This document shows, piece after piece, positions 1 to 9,188 of a stretch of 64,000 nt of DNA. Each line of letters starts with the position of its first letter. The stretch's first letter is position 1. The position numbers were made by a program, and so were the translations under genes. Source of the stretch: Lactococcus termiticola (GTDB lineage Bacteria > Bacillota > Bacilli > Lactobacillales > Streptococcaceae); the NCBI RefSeq assembly GCF_003116835.1, contig NZ_BFFO01000009.1, positions 1 to 64,000 of the forward strand, written 5' to 3'. The notes beneath the pieces are model-generated. The model saw only the letters and a list, made by a program, of their open reading frames with translations, was not told the DNA's origin and ran no database searches.

Positions 1-127
1 TAATCGAATTCATCAAGGACTCAATTATTTAACGCCCAATGAATTCGAAAATAAACAACTAAAATTAGCCGCATAGGCAGAAAGGTAATTTACCCATTTT
101 GGTGTCCAGTTTCTTGACTTAATGTCA
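1..127 (+). mobile_element. 3' end of an IS3-family insertion sequence
   Basis: The window opens inside an insertion sequence. A transposase C-terminus ends at 76, followed about 50 bp later by sequence resembling an IS3/IS150-group right terminal inverted repeat: GTCCAGTTTCTTGAC on the + strand, which reads as the usual 'aagaaactggac' end in reverse. The element probably ends near the CA at 126-127. The left end lies outside the window, so length and target duplication cannot be seen. Confidence 0.6.
2..76 (+). CDS. IS3-family transposase OrfB, C-terminal fragment
   Basis: This is the last 24 codons of an open frame entering from outside the window, ending in TAG at 74-76. The residues HQGLNYLTPNEF match the conserved tail of IS3-family OrfB integrases, where R-I-H-x-x-L-x-x-L-T-P-x-E-Y/F follows the catalytic DDE domain. 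The catalytic residues are not in view, so activity cannot be judged. It is the only mobile-element protein in the window. Confidence 0.65.
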   Translation, partial: NRIHQGLNYLTPNEFENKQLKLAA

Positions 128-169
128 GTTCGGTTCTAAAAATGTAAGGTATAATTTATTTTTCACACA

Positions 170-195
170 AGAAAAACCCAGCACTTACTGCTGGA
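170..195 (-). terminator. Rho-independent terminator of metK
   Basis: On the minus strand CCAGCAGTAAGTGCTGG forms a 6-bp GC-rich stem with a short loop and runs into TTTTTC. It lies about 80 nt past the metK stop codon. Confidence 0.85.
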
Positions 196-275
196 TTCAG
201 TCATTCAAGGTGAAATTTCTGGAACGGAACAAGCAAACAAAAAAGCAAGAGCAAAAGTCTCGCTAATCACAAAAT

Positions 276-1472
276 TTATTTATTAAAGTAAGCCTTAAGT
301 GCTTCAACCTTATCAGTTTGTTCCCATGGCAATTCAACGTCAGTCCGGCCAAAATGTCCGTAGGCTGCGGTCTTGCCGTAGATTGGACGTTTCAGGTCGA
401 GCATTTCAATGATACCCGCTGGACGGAGGTCAAAGAGTTCACGAATGGCTGCAAGGAGCTCATCGTCTGAAACCTTACCAGTACCAAAGGTATCGATGTT
501 GATTGAGGTTGGCTTCGCCACACCAATCGCGTATGAAAGCTGGATTTGAGCCTTGTCAGCAAGACCAGCAGCAACGATGTTCTTCGCTACATAGCGGGCT
601 GCATAGCTGGCAGAGCGGTCAACCTTAGTCGCATCCTTACCAGAGAAGGCACCCCCACCGTGAGGAGCGTAGCCACCGTAAGTATCAACGATGATCTTAC
701 GCCCAGTCAAACCTGAGTCCCCTTGAGGGCCACCGATAACGAAACGGCCGGTTGGGTTGATGAAGTATTTTGTTTCATCGTCAAGCAACTCAGCAGGAAT
801 CACAGCCTTGATGACCTTGTTAATCACGTCATCGTGGATTTGTTCGTTAGTTGCTTCAGGCGCGTGCTGTGTAGAGATAACGACCGTATCGATACGTTGA
901 GCCACACCGTTTTCATCGTATTCTACAGTAACTTGTGACTTAGCATCTGGACGAAGGTATTCAAGCTCGCCAGATTTACGCAGGTCAGTCAACTTCTTCA
1001 CCAGCTTGTGGCTGAGGTTGATGGCCAGAGGCATGTATTCAGCGGTTTCGTTGGTTGCAAAACCAAACATCAAGCCTTGGTCACCGGCACCGATTGCATC
1101 AAGTGGATCCTTGTCAGCTTCACCACGGGCTTCGAGGGCTTCATTAACCCCTTGAGCGATATCTGGAGATTGTTCAATCAGGCTGACGTGGACACCGACT
1201 GACTTGTAGTCAAAGCCGAGCGAGCTGTCTGTGTAGCCGATGTTTTTGATGGTTTCGCGAACGACACCAGCAATATCAACATAGGCTGTGGTTGAGATTT
1301 CACCAAAGACGTGTACGCTACCTGTGTAAACCACTGTTTCACAGGCGACGTGAGCATCTGGGTCTTGGGCCACGATGGCATCAAGAATGGCATCAGAGAT
1401 TTGGTCAGCGACCTTGTCTGGATGGCCTTCAGATACTGATTCTGAAGTAAATAAACGTTTTTCTTTTGACAA
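276..1472 (-). CDS. metK: S-adenosylmethionine synthase
   Basis: Makes S-adenosylmethionine from methionine and ATP in the cytoplasm. The product is 398 aa, the usual length. Visible signatures are GHPDKVADQ near the N-terminus, [10 protein letters not shown] in the middle and the phosphate-binding GGGAFSGKD. The start chosen is TTG at 1472: it lies 7 nt after the SD GGGGGAC, and that SD is the regulated element of the SMK riboswitch upstream. An in-frame TTG at 1487 has no SD of its own, and using it would place the regulatory SD inside the gene. The protein then starts [13 protein letters not shown], matching homologues. It is monocistronic, with its own terminator at 170-195. Confidence 0.97.
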   Translation of the reverse strand: MSKEKRLFTSESVSEGHPDKVADQISDAILDAIVAQDPDAHVACETVVYTGSVHVFGEISTTAYVDIAGVVRETIKNIGYTDSSLGFDYKSVGVHVSLIEQSPDIAQGVNEALEARGEADKDPLDAIGAGDQGLMFGFATNETAEYMPLAINLSHKLVKKLTDLRKSGELEYLRPDAKSQVTVEYDENGVAQRIDTVVISTQHAPEATNEQIHDDVINKVIKAVIPAELLDDETKYFINPTGRFVIGGPQGDSGLTGRKIIVDTYGGYAPHGGGAFSGKDATKVDRSASYAARYVAKNIVAAGLADKAQIQLSYAIGVAKPTSINIDTFGTGKVSDDELLAAIRELFDLRPAGIIEMLDLKRPIYGKTAAYGHFGRTDVELPWEQTDKVEALKAYFNK

Positions 1473-1478
1473 TTTAAT

Positions 1479-1597
1479 GTCCCCCAATTCTAATAGTTGA
1501 GCTTTGCTCAGTATTGGTTACAAGGGTTTTTCGGCCAGTTCATAGGGACTCGCCACCTTAAAACTAATTGCTTTAAGCCTTTCGGGACTTGTAACTC
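1479..1597 (-). promoter_or_regulatory. SMK box (SAM-III) riboswitch upstream of metK
   Basis: Three hallmark blocks occur in order on the minus strand: GTTACAAGTCCCGAAAGG (about 1597-1579), CCCTTGTAACC (1526-1516) and the SD GGGGGAC (1485-1479). They match the known Enterococcus faecalis metK SMK box, in which SAM binding pairs the SD with the upstream anti-SD and blocks translation. Here GTCCC can pair with GGGAC of the SD. The linker is longer than in minimal constructs, which is normal for the family. Expected effect: metK translation is shut off when SAM is plentiful. Confidence 0.92.
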
Positions 1598-1718
1598 CTT
1601 TATTGTAACACTTTTATTTTGAGAATGCTTTGCTTTGATACTGAAAACGATTTTATCTTTATAATGAGCCTGGAACCTGTAAGGCTACTCTGATTTATGC
1701 ACGTCTTCAGCTTTGCAT

Positions 1719-1745
1719 AAGAAAAGACCAGCCCAAGAGCCAGTC
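1719..1745 (-). terminator. Rho-independent terminator of cfa
   Basis: The minus strand has GACTGGCTC...GGGCTGGTC (up to 9 pairs, three of them G-T) followed by TTTTC, just after the cfa stop. The loop is tight, so probably 8 pairs form. Confidence 0.65.
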
Positions 1746-1753
1746 AAAATTTC

Positions 1754-2947
1754 TTATTTTTTATAAATATAATCACGCGTCATAGGAAGCCCTTGACCTG
1801 CAGCACCCTTGGTCATCAAGAACTGCATGACGTCGATGTTGCCAGACTCAAATCCAGCCGCACAGGCTTGGAGATAGAGGTCCCACATGCGGGCGAAAGG
1901 CTTGCCCATTTCATCAATGGTTTCATCGAAGACTTTGAGGTAGTTTTCATCCCAGATTTCCAGCGTCTTTTGGTAGTGACGGCGGAGGGGTTCCAGGTCA
2001 TCGAGTTGAAGGCCGGCCTCCATGATGTGGGTAACTTGTTCAGCCACATTAGGAATATAGCCGCCAGGGAAGATGTACTTTTCGATGAATGGATCGACAC
2101 CCATGCCGTAGTGTTGGCCTGTGATGCCATGAATCAAGGCACGGCCGTTTGGCTTCAGGTATTCTGCGACCTTGTTAAAGTACATGGCCAGGTTTTCCTT
2201 ACCAACGTGCTCAAACATACCAACAGAAGTGATGTAGTCAAACTGTTCGTCTTTAAGGTCACGGTAGTCGATGAGCTTAATTTCGACCTTGTCTTGGAGG
2301 CCGAGTTCTTCAACCTTCCGGCGGGCAAAGTAGAATTGTTCATCAGAAAGCGTGATACCGACAGCATTCAGACCGTATTCTTGAGCCGCTGTGATGACGA
2401 GCGTTCCCCAACCACAACCGATGTCAAGTAGGCGACCACCAGGCTGGCTGTTGAGCTTGTTCAAGATATGATGCACCTTGGCGATTTGTGCCTCTTCCAG
2501 ACTCATTTCGTCATTGGCAAAATAAGCACATGAGTAAGTCATCGTAGGGTCCAGCCACTTCTTGTAGAAGTCGTTCCCGATATCATAGTGGCTGTGGATG
2601 TCTTCGCGTGAGTCTTTTTGCGTGTGGCTACCCATCAGGCGCTTCGCAATTTTTCCCGTCAAACCAGATTGGTCTGTCAAGAAGCTGTCCCGTTTGCGAT
2701 AGGCTGAGACAATGAGTTCCTGAATAGAACCTTCAATCTCGATGTCTTCATTCATGTAGGCTTCAGCGAGGACCAGTGTTGGCTGGCTGCTGATGTCGTT
2801 AAAAGAGAATTTTTTGTTAAATTTAATCTTAGCCTCAGGCTCGCCGTCACCGTAACGTTCAGTCTTGCCGTCCCAGTAGGTCACTTCAACCGGCATATCA
2901 AAAGCCGAGCCCATCGCCTTACTCAGTAGTGTTTTTTCAAAAACCAT
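1754..2947 (-). CDS. cfa: Cyclopropane-fatty-acyl-phospholipid synthase
   Basis: Adds a methylene group from SAM across the double bond of membrane lipid acyl chains, a stress and acid adaptation of the membrane. The product is 397 aa, normal length. [15 protein letters not shown] is near residue 120, the SAM-binding DIGCGWG at 175-181, and EHVGKENL follows. The ATG at 2947 has the SD AAGGAGAAAAAC. The gene lies next to metK, which makes its substrate, but each has its own terminator, so any co-regulation is only suggested. The promoter is back to back with that of the next gene. Confidence 0.95.
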   Translation of the reverse strand: MVFEKTLLSKAMGSAFDMPVEVTYWDGKTERYGDGEPEAKIKFNKKFSFNDISSQPTLVLAEAYMNEDIEIEGSIQELIVSAYRKRDSFLTDQSGLTGKIAKRLMGSHTQKDSREDIHSHYDIGNDFYKKWLDPTMTYSCAYFANDEMSLEEAQIAKVHHILNKLNSQPGGRLLDIGCGWGTLVITAAQEYGLNAVGITLSDEQFYFARRKVEELGLQDKVEIKLIDYRDLKDEQFDYITSVGMFEHVGKENLAMYFNKVAEYLKPNGRALIHGITGQHYGMGVDPFIEKYIFPGGYIPNVAEQVTHIMEAGLQLDDLEPLRRHYQKTLEIWDENYLKVFDETIDEMGKPFARMWDLYLQACAAGFESGNIDVMQFLMTKGAAGQGLPMTRDYIYKK

Positions 2948-2979
2948 GTTTTTCTCCTTATATATATGTATATTTTCTT

Positions 2980-3009
2980 ATTATACTCCTTTTAATATTG
3001 AAAAAACAA
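2980..3009 (-). promoter_or_regulatory. cfa promoter
   Basis: TTGTTT (3009-3004), an 18-nt spacer and TATAAT (2985-2980) precede a leader of about 25 nt carrying the cfa SD. It is arranged divergently with the promoter of the gene at 3068. Confidence 0.6.
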
Positions 3010-3037
3010 AATTTAATACTGGAAGGGCTTTCTATGC

Positions 3038-3043
3038 TATAAT
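3038..3043 (+). promoter_or_regulatory. -10 box for the MerR-like gene
   Basis: TATAAT preceded by TGC (extended -10), 24 nt before the ATG and followed by the strong SD AAAGGAGGG. No good -35 is seen. Confidence 0.6.
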
Positions 3044-3067
3044 CAAAGGAAAAAGGAGGGCCAAAAA

Positions 3068-3328
3068 ATGATGGAAAACAAGGCACAGCACTTTTCGGAT
3101 GAAGACTATCAAAAGCTGGCAGCTACCGGTATGCCAGAGGAAAACCTCGACCGCTATCGTCAGCTCTATGAGGCCGGCGATGCCTCGCTGATTGACCGCA
3201 TCCGGCTTTTGGTCGAGCAGGAGGCTATTTTAGATGCCCAATTCAAGGCAATTGAGCGGGATTTGGATTTTATTCGCGGGCTGAAGCGGCATCATTATGA
3301 GTATTTGGAGCAGAAGAACGGAAGCTGA
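3068..3328 (+). CDS. Small MerR-like protein lacking the DNA-binding domain
   Basis: An 86-aa protein. The segment FSDEDYQKLAATGMPEENL followed by RYRQLYEAGD and a long amphipathic helix ending in GLKRHHYEYL resembles the part of MerR/YyaN-type regulators downstream of the winged helix: the 'ATGM' hinge, the 'GD' turn and the dimerisation coiled coil. The N-terminal helix-turn-helix is absent, and nothing upstream in the same frame restores it. Expression looks genuine, with an extended -10 at 3038 and the strong SD AAAGGAGGG 7 nt before ATG. It may be a decayed regulator or a dimerisation-only protein that could titrate a full-length partner; neither can be decided here. The family match is by pattern only. 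Confidence 0.6.
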   Translation: MMENKAQHFSDEDYQKLAATGMPEENLDRYRQLYEAGDASLIDRIRLLVEQEAILDAQFKAIERDLDFIRGLKRHHYEYLEQKNGS

Positions 3329-3344
3329 GGCGTTTTTGCCATTT

Positions 3345-3832
3345 GCCTTAGCAGGCGGCTCGGCCCCTTCGGGTTTGGGGATGTTTCTAGTAGTGGGTGC
3401 TCGCGGAACTAGCTTCGAGTGTTGCTAAGCCCTGCTTAGTCTCGCTCACGCGAGCCGTTGCATGGCAAAGCAACACTACTTGCGGATTTCCGCTCCGCGG
3501 ATTATGGGAAAGCAAAGCTTTCTCATAATCCCACTACTAGAAAATCCCCTGAGCTAGGCCTTCGGCCGTTTGGCTTTGCCAAACCCGCAAAGCGGTCCGG
3601 CGAAGCCGGGAGCGAAGCTCACAAACAACGGGGATTTTATAATAATGGAAACATCGACAGCTCTGCTGTCGTATGTTTCGCACAAGGGAGATCCGCAAGT
3701 ACTATTTCTTAGGCTGATGACGGCTCCCGTAAGGGAGACTAAATCAGACTTAGAAATAGTCGAAGCTAGCTCCCCGAGCACCCATTATTTGAAACATCCC
3801 CAAACCCAAAGGGAAAGCCGTCCGCAGGACAC
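3345..3832. repeat. T1 palindromic repeat, long form (copy 1)
   Basis: A 490-bp element filling the gap between two convergent genes. Its two halves are inverted relatives: the left part (GGCGGCT, GGGGATGTTTCTAGTAGTGG, TGCTCG) reappears reversed at the right end (CGAGCACC, CATTATTTGAAACATCCCC, AGCCGTCCGC). Inside are nested hairpins, for example CTCGC-TCAC-GCGAG and the box TAGTAGTGG (3388-3396) facing CCACTACTA (3531-3539). A near-identical long copy lies at 19524-20040 and a half-size copy at 23754-23920. Short open frames inside it are by-products of palindromic sequence. It abuts the cshA terminator. Confidence 0.85.
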
Positions 3833-3854
3833 AAAAAAAGAGCCAGTGGGCTCT
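3832..3854 (-). terminator. Rho-independent terminator of cshA
   Basis: AGAGCC-CACT-GGCTCT followed by seven T on the minus strand, directly after the stop codon. Confidence 0.9.
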
Positions 3855-5426
3855 TTATTTATCTCCACGATTTCTCATCACGAAACCAGATTTCTTCTCA
3901 TCCCCCGTCCGTTGACGTGGTTTTTTATTATCTGATTTACGGTCATCGAATCGGCGGTCGTCACGTTTGCCACGGTAGCCACCACGGTTATCGTCACGCT
4001 TTTTCCAGTTGCCGTTGCCGTTACCACGGCCCTTGCCACGGTAGTTGCTCTTGTTGCCACCACGGCCCTTGCCTTTACCGCCTTCACCGTTAAATGGCAG
4101 TGGGCGTTCAGCCGCGATGTCGACTTTCTCCATGGTGTCAGGGTCTTTGACACGACTCTGAAGGAGCATGGCTGCGATGGTCTTGGCATCATATTTTTCG
4201 AGCAGGCTTTCTGCATCTTCGTCGAATTTATCCAACTTAGACGTGACCTTAGGATTAGAGAGGTCTTTGTCCAGCTCTTCCAAGGCCACAGAGAGTGAAG
4301 CCTTGTAGGCTTCTTCTTCTGTTGGTGGTCTGAGGGAAGTCATCGGCTTCTTGGTCAGCTTTTCGATGGCACGCAGGTAGCCCATTTCATTATAGGAAAC
4401 AAAGGTAAATGAACGACCAGACTTGCCAGCACGCCCAGTACGACCAATCCGATGGACGTATGACTCCTGGTCTTGCGTGATGTCGTAGTTGTAGACATGG
4501 GTCACGCCAGAGATGTCAAGGCCACGAGCCGCAACGTCGGTCGCCACCAGAATGTCGAGGTGGCCAGCCTTAAAGTCACGGAGGACAGCCAGACGCTTAG
4601 ACTGGTCTAGGTCACCATGGATGCCTTCTGCCCGGTAGCCACGAAGCTTCAGACCCCGTGTGATTTGGTCAACCCGGCGTTTTGTCCGACCAAAGACGAT
4701 GGCCAGCTCAGGACGTTCCACGTCAATCAAGCGAGTCATAAAGTCAAATTTTTCAAATTCTTTGGCTTTAATATAGAACTGCTCAATCCGGTCAGCTGTC
4801 ATTTCCTTGGCTGCAATCTTAATATGTTCAGGATTTTTCATGAACTTCACGCCGATTTTCTTGATGTCATCAGGCATGGTTGCTGAGAAAAGCAGGGTTT
4901 GACGTTCCACTGGCGTCTTTGAAATGATAAATTCAATATCATCGAGGAAGCCCATGTTGAGCATTTCGTCAGCTTCATCAAGGATAAGGGTCGTCAAGTG
5001 TGACAAGTCAATCGCCTTACGTTTGATCAGGTCAACCAGACGGCCTGGCGTGCCGACAACGATGTGGGCACCAGAGCGGATGGCCTTGATTTGTTTTTCG
5101 ATGCTAGAGCCACCGAAAACAGTGCGGACCTTGAGGCCTTTTGATTTCCCAAAGCGGAAGAGCTCTTCTTGCCCTTGAACTGCGAGTTCCCGGGTTGGAG
5201 CGATGACGAGGGCTTGAATGCCTTGATTGTTTTCGTCAATCTTTTCGATGGTTGGCAGACCAAAGGCAGCGGTCTTACCGGTACCGGTCTGGGCTTGACC
5301 CAAAACGTCCCGGCCTGAGAGGGCCAACTGGATGGTCTGTTCTTGGATTGGAGTTGGCTTTTCGTAGCCAATGCTAGTGAGCGTGTCAATGATTCCTTGT
5401 GACAGGCCGAGTTCTGAAAATTTCAA
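3855..5426 (-). CDS. cshA: DEAD-box ATP-dependent RNA helicase
   Basis: Unwinds RNA duplexes; in Gram-positives CshA works with the RNA degradosome and in cold adaptation. The product is 523 aa. Motifs in order: Q-motif (residues 2-28), AQTGTGKT (45-52), PTRELA (about 77-82), DEAD (150-153), SAT (181-183) and HRIGRTGRAG near 330. The tail from about residue 440 is rich in G, R, K and N, with repeated RGK/GRG units typical of an RNA-binding extension. The start is TTG (5426) with the SD AGGTG 7 nt upstream; no ATG is available near the Q-motif. It has a structured leader of about 85 nt and a terminator right behind the stop. Confidence 0.95.
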   Translation of the reverse strand: MKFSELGLSQGIIDTLTSIGYEKPTPIQEQTIQLALSGRDVLGQAQTGTGKTAAFGLPTIEKIDENNQGIQALVIAPTRELAVQGQEELFRFGKSKGLKVRTVFGGSSIEKQIKAIRSGAHIVVGTPGRLVDLIKRKAIDLSHLTTLILDEADEMLNMGFLDDIEFIISKTPVERQTLLFSATMPDDIKKIGVKFMKNPEHIKIAAKEMTADRIEQFYIKAKEFEKFDFMTRLIDVERPELAIVFGRTKRRVDQITRGLKLRGYRAEGIHGDLDQSKRLAVLRDFKAGHLDILVATDVAARGLDISGVTHVYNYDITQDQESYVHRIGRTGRAGKSGRSFTFVSYNEMGYLRAIEKLTKKPMTSLRPPTEEEAYKASLSVALEELDKDLSNPKVTSKLDKFDEDAESLLEKYDAKTIAAMLLQSRVKDPDTMEKVDIAAERPLPFNGEGGKGKGRGGNKSNYRGKGRGNGNGNWKKRDDNRGGYRGKRDDRRFDDRKSDNKKPRQRTGDEKKSGFVMRNRGDK

Positions 5427-5515
5427 TATTACACCTATTTCTAATTACTTCTTGCAGGAATAGCCTGCAAACAGGCGAAAATTTTGGGCTCGCCTGACAT
5501 AACTTTTCTATTATA
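5427..5515 (-). promoter_or_regulatory. cshA promoter and hairpin-rich 5' leader
   Basis: TGATATAAT (extended -10; TATAAT at 5515-5510) starts a leader of about 80 nt. The leader holds two stem-loops: CAGGCGA...TCGCCTG and TTGCAGG...CCTGCAA. Such leaders occur on cold-shock helicase mRNAs; regulation here is inferred, not shown. Confidence 0.55.
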
Positions 5516-5584
5516 TCATAAAATCTGGCCTTTTTATCTTACCCTGTTTAGTTTTTTGAAAATCTGATATTAAAGGGCTTCCAC

Positions 5585-5707
5585 GAAAACAAACATAGCT
5601 TTTGACGATGGACCGGAAGCGAAGCCTAGGGCTTCCATTCCTAGATTTGAAGCCCCTACGGGTCTTCAAATCTGCCTTTTTCATCGTCAAAAGCTATGTT
5701 TGTTTTC
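5585..5707. repeat. T2 hairpin element (copy 1)
   Basis: A 26-bp perfect inverted repeat (5585-5610 against 5682-5707; arm begins GAAAACAAACATAGC) encloses a two-hairpin core: GGAAGC...GGCTTCC and AGATTTGAAG...CTTCAAATCT around CCCCTACGGG. The core recurs nearly unchanged at 18692-18751 and, reversed, at 18949-18995 and 24015-24070. The arms do not recur. It lies between the GT2 gene and the cshA promoter. Confidence 0.85.
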
Positions 5708-5749
5708 GCTCCAAATTTCTAATCATAAGCGAATTTTTTATTATTAATG

Positions 5750-6715
5750 TTAGATACCAAATCTCTTCGCTAGCTTCATCAGACCAATAAACAAGCCCTG
5801 ATTGAGTAGGTAAACCCGTCCCATCCAGCGTATTTTCGTCCGAAAGCCCTGCTTTTCCTTAAAAAGCTCTCGGAATTTTTGGTCTGCCAGCTCTGCGATT
5901 TCCGCCTGCTTGCTATAATCCACCCGCAGGCTCAAGCAATAAGTCGCATACTGGTCTCTCGTCTGCTCTACAAAGCGGGTCTTGCTTCTATCCTGCAAGA
6001 AGGCCATCCGGCCTTCAAACATCTCAAAGGCATCTTTGACATTGGCGAGACTATAGCTGGCCATCGTCCCTGCATCGTTTTCCCGGTAGAAATAGAGCTT
6101 CTCCCCAAGATAGACGATGCGGTCCGCCCGATCAAGAAAATAGGGGGCGATAAACTCATCCTCGACAAATCGGCCCTCAGGGAATCGCAGGCCCTCAAAG
6201 ATGTCAGCCTTGAATAGCTTGCCCCAGGGCATGATATAGAAGGGAACCCGGTCACCTGCATAAAAGCGACGCTCTGCCTCATCCCCTGTGAAGAGCTCTC
6301 TAGCCGGCTTACCAATCCGGCTAAAGTCCGGCTTGGTCTCCTTAAACTTCTCATAGGCGCTAGTAGAAAAGTCTGCTTGGCTCTCGACAAGGGCGGAAAG
6401 CAGGGCTTCAAAATACTGGGGAGCCAGGAGGTCGTCGCTGTCGACAAAGCTGATATAGGCCCCCTGGGCCTCATCGAGCCCCTGATTTCTAGCGGATCCC
6501 TGGCCTCTATTTTTCTGACTGATGACTCTTAGCCTGGCATCAGCCTTTGCATAGGCTTCAAGTATCGCCAGGCTCTGGTCTGTTGAGCCGTCGTTCACCG
6601 CCAAGATTTCAAGCTCTTGGTAGCTTTGATTAAGGAGGCTGTCCAGGCTTTCAGCCAGATAGCTTTCTGCATTATAGACCGGGAGGATGACTGATATTAA
6701 AGGCTTTTCTGCCAT
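5750..6715 (-). CDS. Family 2 glycosyltransferase
   Basis: A GT-A fold transferase of about 321 aa using a nucleotide sugar. The N-terminus SVILPVYNAESYLAESL, then VNDGSTDQS and FVDSDD (DxD metal site) are classic GT2 signatures. The start is the second of two ATGs (6715), because the SD AAGGGAG touches the first. The SD overlaps the prfC stop 6-12 nt upstream, so the gene is co-transcribed and probably translationally coupled to prfC. The acceptor is unknown; the nearby glycan cluster suggests a cell-surface polysaccharide or teichoic-acid decoration. The C-terminal 100 residues are basic and have no recognised domain. Confidence 0.85.
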   Translation of the reverse strand: MAEKPLISVILPVYNAESYLAESLDSLLNQSYQELEILAVNDGSTDQSLAILEAYAKADARLRVISQKNRGQGSARNQGLDEAQGAYISFVDSDDLLAPQYFEALLSALVESQADFSTSAYEKFKETKPDFSRIGKPARELFTGDEAERRFYAGDRVPFYIMPWGKLFKADIFEGLRFPEGRFVEDEFIAPYFLDRADRIVYLGEKLYFYRENDAGTMASYSLANVKDAFEMFEGRMAFLQDRSKTRFVEQTRDQYATYCLSLRVDYSKQAEIAELADQKFRELFKEKQGFRTKIRWMGRVYLLNQGLFIGLMKLAKRFGI

Positions 6716-6727
6716 CTTCATTCTCCC

Positions 6728-8281
6728 TTATACTGAAAATTCTTCCATCAATTCCACATCTGGATATTTGTCGACAAACCAACGCATGGCAAAGTCGTTT
6801 TCAAAGAGGAAGAGGGGGTGGTCAAAGCGGTCACGGGCTAAGATATTGCGGGAGCTGGACATCTTTTCGTCGAGTTGCTCTGGCTTGATCCAACGGACGG
6901 TTTTGTTCCCCATAGGTGTCATGACGATTTCTGAGCTGTATTCACGTTCCATACGGTCTTTGAAGACTTCAAATTGGAGCTGGCCGACCGCTCCCAGCAT
7001 AAGGTCGCCGGTCGAGTAGCTCTTGTAGAGCTGGATGGCTCCTTCTTGGACCAACTGCTCAATACCCTTTTGGAAGGACTTCTGCTTCATGACGTTTTTA
7101 GCCTGGACCCGCATAAAGATTTCTGGCGTAAATGTCGGCAATGGCTCGAAAGCAGTTTTCAATTTTCCTGTTGCCATCGTGTCTCCAACTTGATAGGTCC
7201 CGGTATCATAGACACCGATGATGTCGCCAGCCACAGCATTTTCGACGTTTTCCCGGGATTCTGCCATGAACTGCGTGACGTTAGACAATTTTACTTTTTT
7301 GCCGGTCCGGAGGAGATTGACATCCATGCCCCGTTCAAATTCGCCAGAAACCACACGGACAAAGGCAATCCGGTCACGGTGACGGGGGTCCATATTGGCC
7401 TGAATCTTAAAGACAAAGCCTGAAAAATCAGGATTGAGCGGGTCGACATCGTCGCCGTCGACTGTCTTATGACTGTGGGGCTCTGGAGCATAGGTCAAAA
7501 AGCTGTCCAAGAAGGTCTGGACCCCAAAGCTGGTCAGGGCTGAACCAAAGAAGACTGGTGTCAGTTGGCCTTTGAGGACTGCTTCTTCATCGAAGGGATT
7601 GCCGGCATCAGCTAGGAGCTCTGCATCTTCGACCGCCTGGGTAAAGAAGGGATTTCTGGTCAGCTCATGGCCTTCAATTTCCGCAAATGGAAGGAAACGT
7701 TCTTCGCCCTGATAGACCTCAACCCGCTGATTGGTAAAGTCGTAGAGGCCCTGGAAATTCGCCCCCATCCCAATTGGCCAGTTCATCGGCACGCTGGCAA
7801 TACCAAGGATTTCTTCAAGCTCAGAGAGCAAGTCCAGTGGCTCACGCCCGTCCCGGTCGAGTTTATTGATAAAGGTAAAGACAGGAATCCCCCGGTGTTT
7901 CACGACTTGGAAGAGTTTCTTCGTCTGTGCTTCAATCCCCTTTGCCGAGTCAATAATCATGACAGCCGCATCGACCGCCATCAACGTCCGGTAGGTGTCC
8001 TCAGAAAAGTCCTCGTGACCTGGTGTATCCAGGATATTGACCCGCTTGCCAGCATAGTCAAACTGCATGACAGAGGAGGTCACGGAAATCCCACGTTCTT
8101 TTTCGATGTCCATCCAGTCAGACTTGGCAAAGTTGCCGGTCTTTCTGGCCTTGACGGTCCCTGCCTCACGGATAGCTCCCCCAAATTTCAGGAGTTGCTC
8201 AGTGATGGTCGTCTTCCCCGCATCCGGGTGGGAGATGATGGCAAAGGTTCTACGTTTTTTTACTTCTTCTTCTCTGGTCAT
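6728..8281 (-). CDS. prfC: Peptide chain release factor 3 (RF3)
   Basis: A GTPase that recycles RF1/RF2 from the ribosome after peptide release. The product is 517 aa, standard length. The P-loop SHPDAGKTT is near residue 18, DTPGHEDF is G3 and NKLDR is G4. The SD AGGAAAG precedes the ATG by 9 nt. It has its own good promoter inside the tail of licD and is followed directly by a GT2 gene. Confidence 0.97.
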   Translation of the reverse strand: MTREEEVKKRRTFAIISHPDAGKTTITEQLLKFGGAIREAGTVKARKTGNFAKSDWMDIEKERGISVTSSVMQFDYAGKRVNILDTPGHEDFSEDTYRTLMAVDAAVMIIDSAKGIEAQTKKLFQVVKHRGIPVFTFINKLDRDGREPLDLLSELEEILGIASVPMNWPIGMGANFQGLYDFTNQRVEVYQGEERFLPFAEIEGHELTRNPFFTQAVEDAELLADAGNPFDEEAVLKGQLTPVFFGSALTSFGVQTFLDSFLTYAPEPHSHKTVDGDDVDPLNPDFSGFVFKIQANMDPRHRDRIAFVRVVSGEFERGMDVNLLRTGKKVKLSNVTQFMAESRENVENAVAGDIIGVYDTGTYQVGDTMATGKLKTAFEPLPTFTPEIFMRVQAKNVMKQKSFQKGIEQLVQEGAIQLYKSYSTGDLMLGAVGQLQFEVFKDRMEREYSSEIVMTPMGNKTVRWIKPEQLDEKMSSSRNILARDRFDHPLFLFENDFAMRWFVDKYPDVELMEEFSV

Positions 8282-8311
8282 GGTATTTCTTTCCTAAATT
8301 TTGCTTTCTTT

Positions 8312-8340
8312 ATTATAGCAAAAAAGCCTTGATGTGTCAG
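8312..8340 (-). promoter_or_regulatory. prfC promoter
   Basis: CTGACA (8340-8335), a 17-nt spacer and TATAAT (8317-8312). The -35 lies in the last codons of licD and the spacer contains the licD terminator T-run. Confidence 0.75.
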
Positions 8341-8344
8341 GCTT
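8319..8344 (-). terminator. Terminator of the glycan operon (after licD)
   Basis: AAGCCT...AGGCTT followed by TTTT on the minus strand. The stem includes the licD stop codon. Confidence 0.7.
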
Positions 8345-9188
8345 TCTTAATATGCTCACTGGCTTCATCATCCTTCCAAAACCACTGGTAATAAGAATGG
8401 TTGACCCGCTCATCTTCTGGGGGCAGGGTCATGTAGTCGCCGTATAAGGCCTTGAGATAGCTGTCATGATTGACCAGCTTTCTGACGGTCAGCTCTTCGA
8501 AGGCGACATCTTCGTAAGCCTCGAAAATGGCCTTGTCAAAGCATTCGCCTGAATAGCCCGAATAAGCATAACCGACATAAGGCGTGTCCTTTTCACGATA
8601 AGACTGCATTAGCAGGTCGACCTTTTCAGCACAATATCTGGCCTTGCCCTTGTTTTTCAAGTGTCTTGGACCCCAAAGAAGGACCTTTCCGATGAAATAA
8701 ATGGGCTTGGTCGCTGAGGCATAATCAAGGCCAGTCGGGTTTGAGCTGGTCAAATCAATCGCTGCCTTAGCTACTTCCTTCTTAAATTTTGCTCGCTCAG
8801 TCGCATCACCAGGCAGGACATCCATCGGAAAGAGGTCAATAAAGACGCCCGTTCCCCGATTGAGATTATCCAGCTTGCTTGTAAAATAAGTCCGCTTGTC
8901 ATAAAGCTTGGCAAAGGGCAGGTAGGTCGGACGGCTCTTATAATAAATCAGGCCGTATTCATCAGGAAGCTCCTGCATAAACCGCTCTAATAACCGCTCA
9001 TAGTCTGCCCTAGGCAGGACCAGGTCAATGTCATCATCCCAGGGAATGAAGCCCCCGTGTCTGACTGCACCAAGGAGTGAACCACCACCGAGCGAATAGT
9101 TAATCTGTTCTTGCCGACAGGTCTGATCAATAAAGGCCAGCATGTCAAGCTGGATTTTTTTGAGTTCCTGGCTGGAAATCTTGTTCAT
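8337..9188 (-). CDS. LicD-family phosphotransferase
   Basis: A 283-aa protein of the LicD/fukutin nucleotidyltransferase-like fold. The signature GGGSLLGAVRHGGFIPWDDD spans about residues 34-53 and contains the metal-binding DDDID. Known LicD proteins transfer phosphocholine or other alcohol phosphates onto cell-wall polymers. Here it closes an operon with an IspD-like cytidylyltransferase, which could supply a CDP-activated donor. Its ATG overlaps the stop of the upstream GT4 gene by 4 nt (ATGA), so it is translationally coupled. The substrate cannot be read from the sequence. Confidence 0.88.
   Translation of the reverse strand: MNKISSQELKKIQLDMLAFIDQTCRQEQINYSLGGGSLLGAVRHGGFIPWDDDIDLVLPRADYERLLERFMQELPDEYGLIYYKSRPTYLPFAKLYDKRTYFTSKLDNLNRGTGVFIDLFPMDVLPGDATERAKFKKEVAKAAIDLTSSNPTGLDYASATKPIYFIGKVLLWGPRHLKNKGKARYCAEKVDLLMQSYREKDTPYVGYAYSGYSGECFDKAIFEAYEDVAFEELTVRKLVNHDSYLKALYGDYMTLPPEDERVNHSYYQWFWKDDEASEHIKKA

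Noticed and set aside
128-169. Outward promoter at the IS3-family end (TTGACT ... TATAAT at about 150)
   Set aside because: The spacing between the two hexamers is about 30 nt and no + strand gene follows.
3458-3935. Open frames of 75-120 codons on both strands inside the T1 element
   Set aside because: They arise from GC-rich inverted repeats, have no SD or family resemblance, and the same DNA reads open on both strands.
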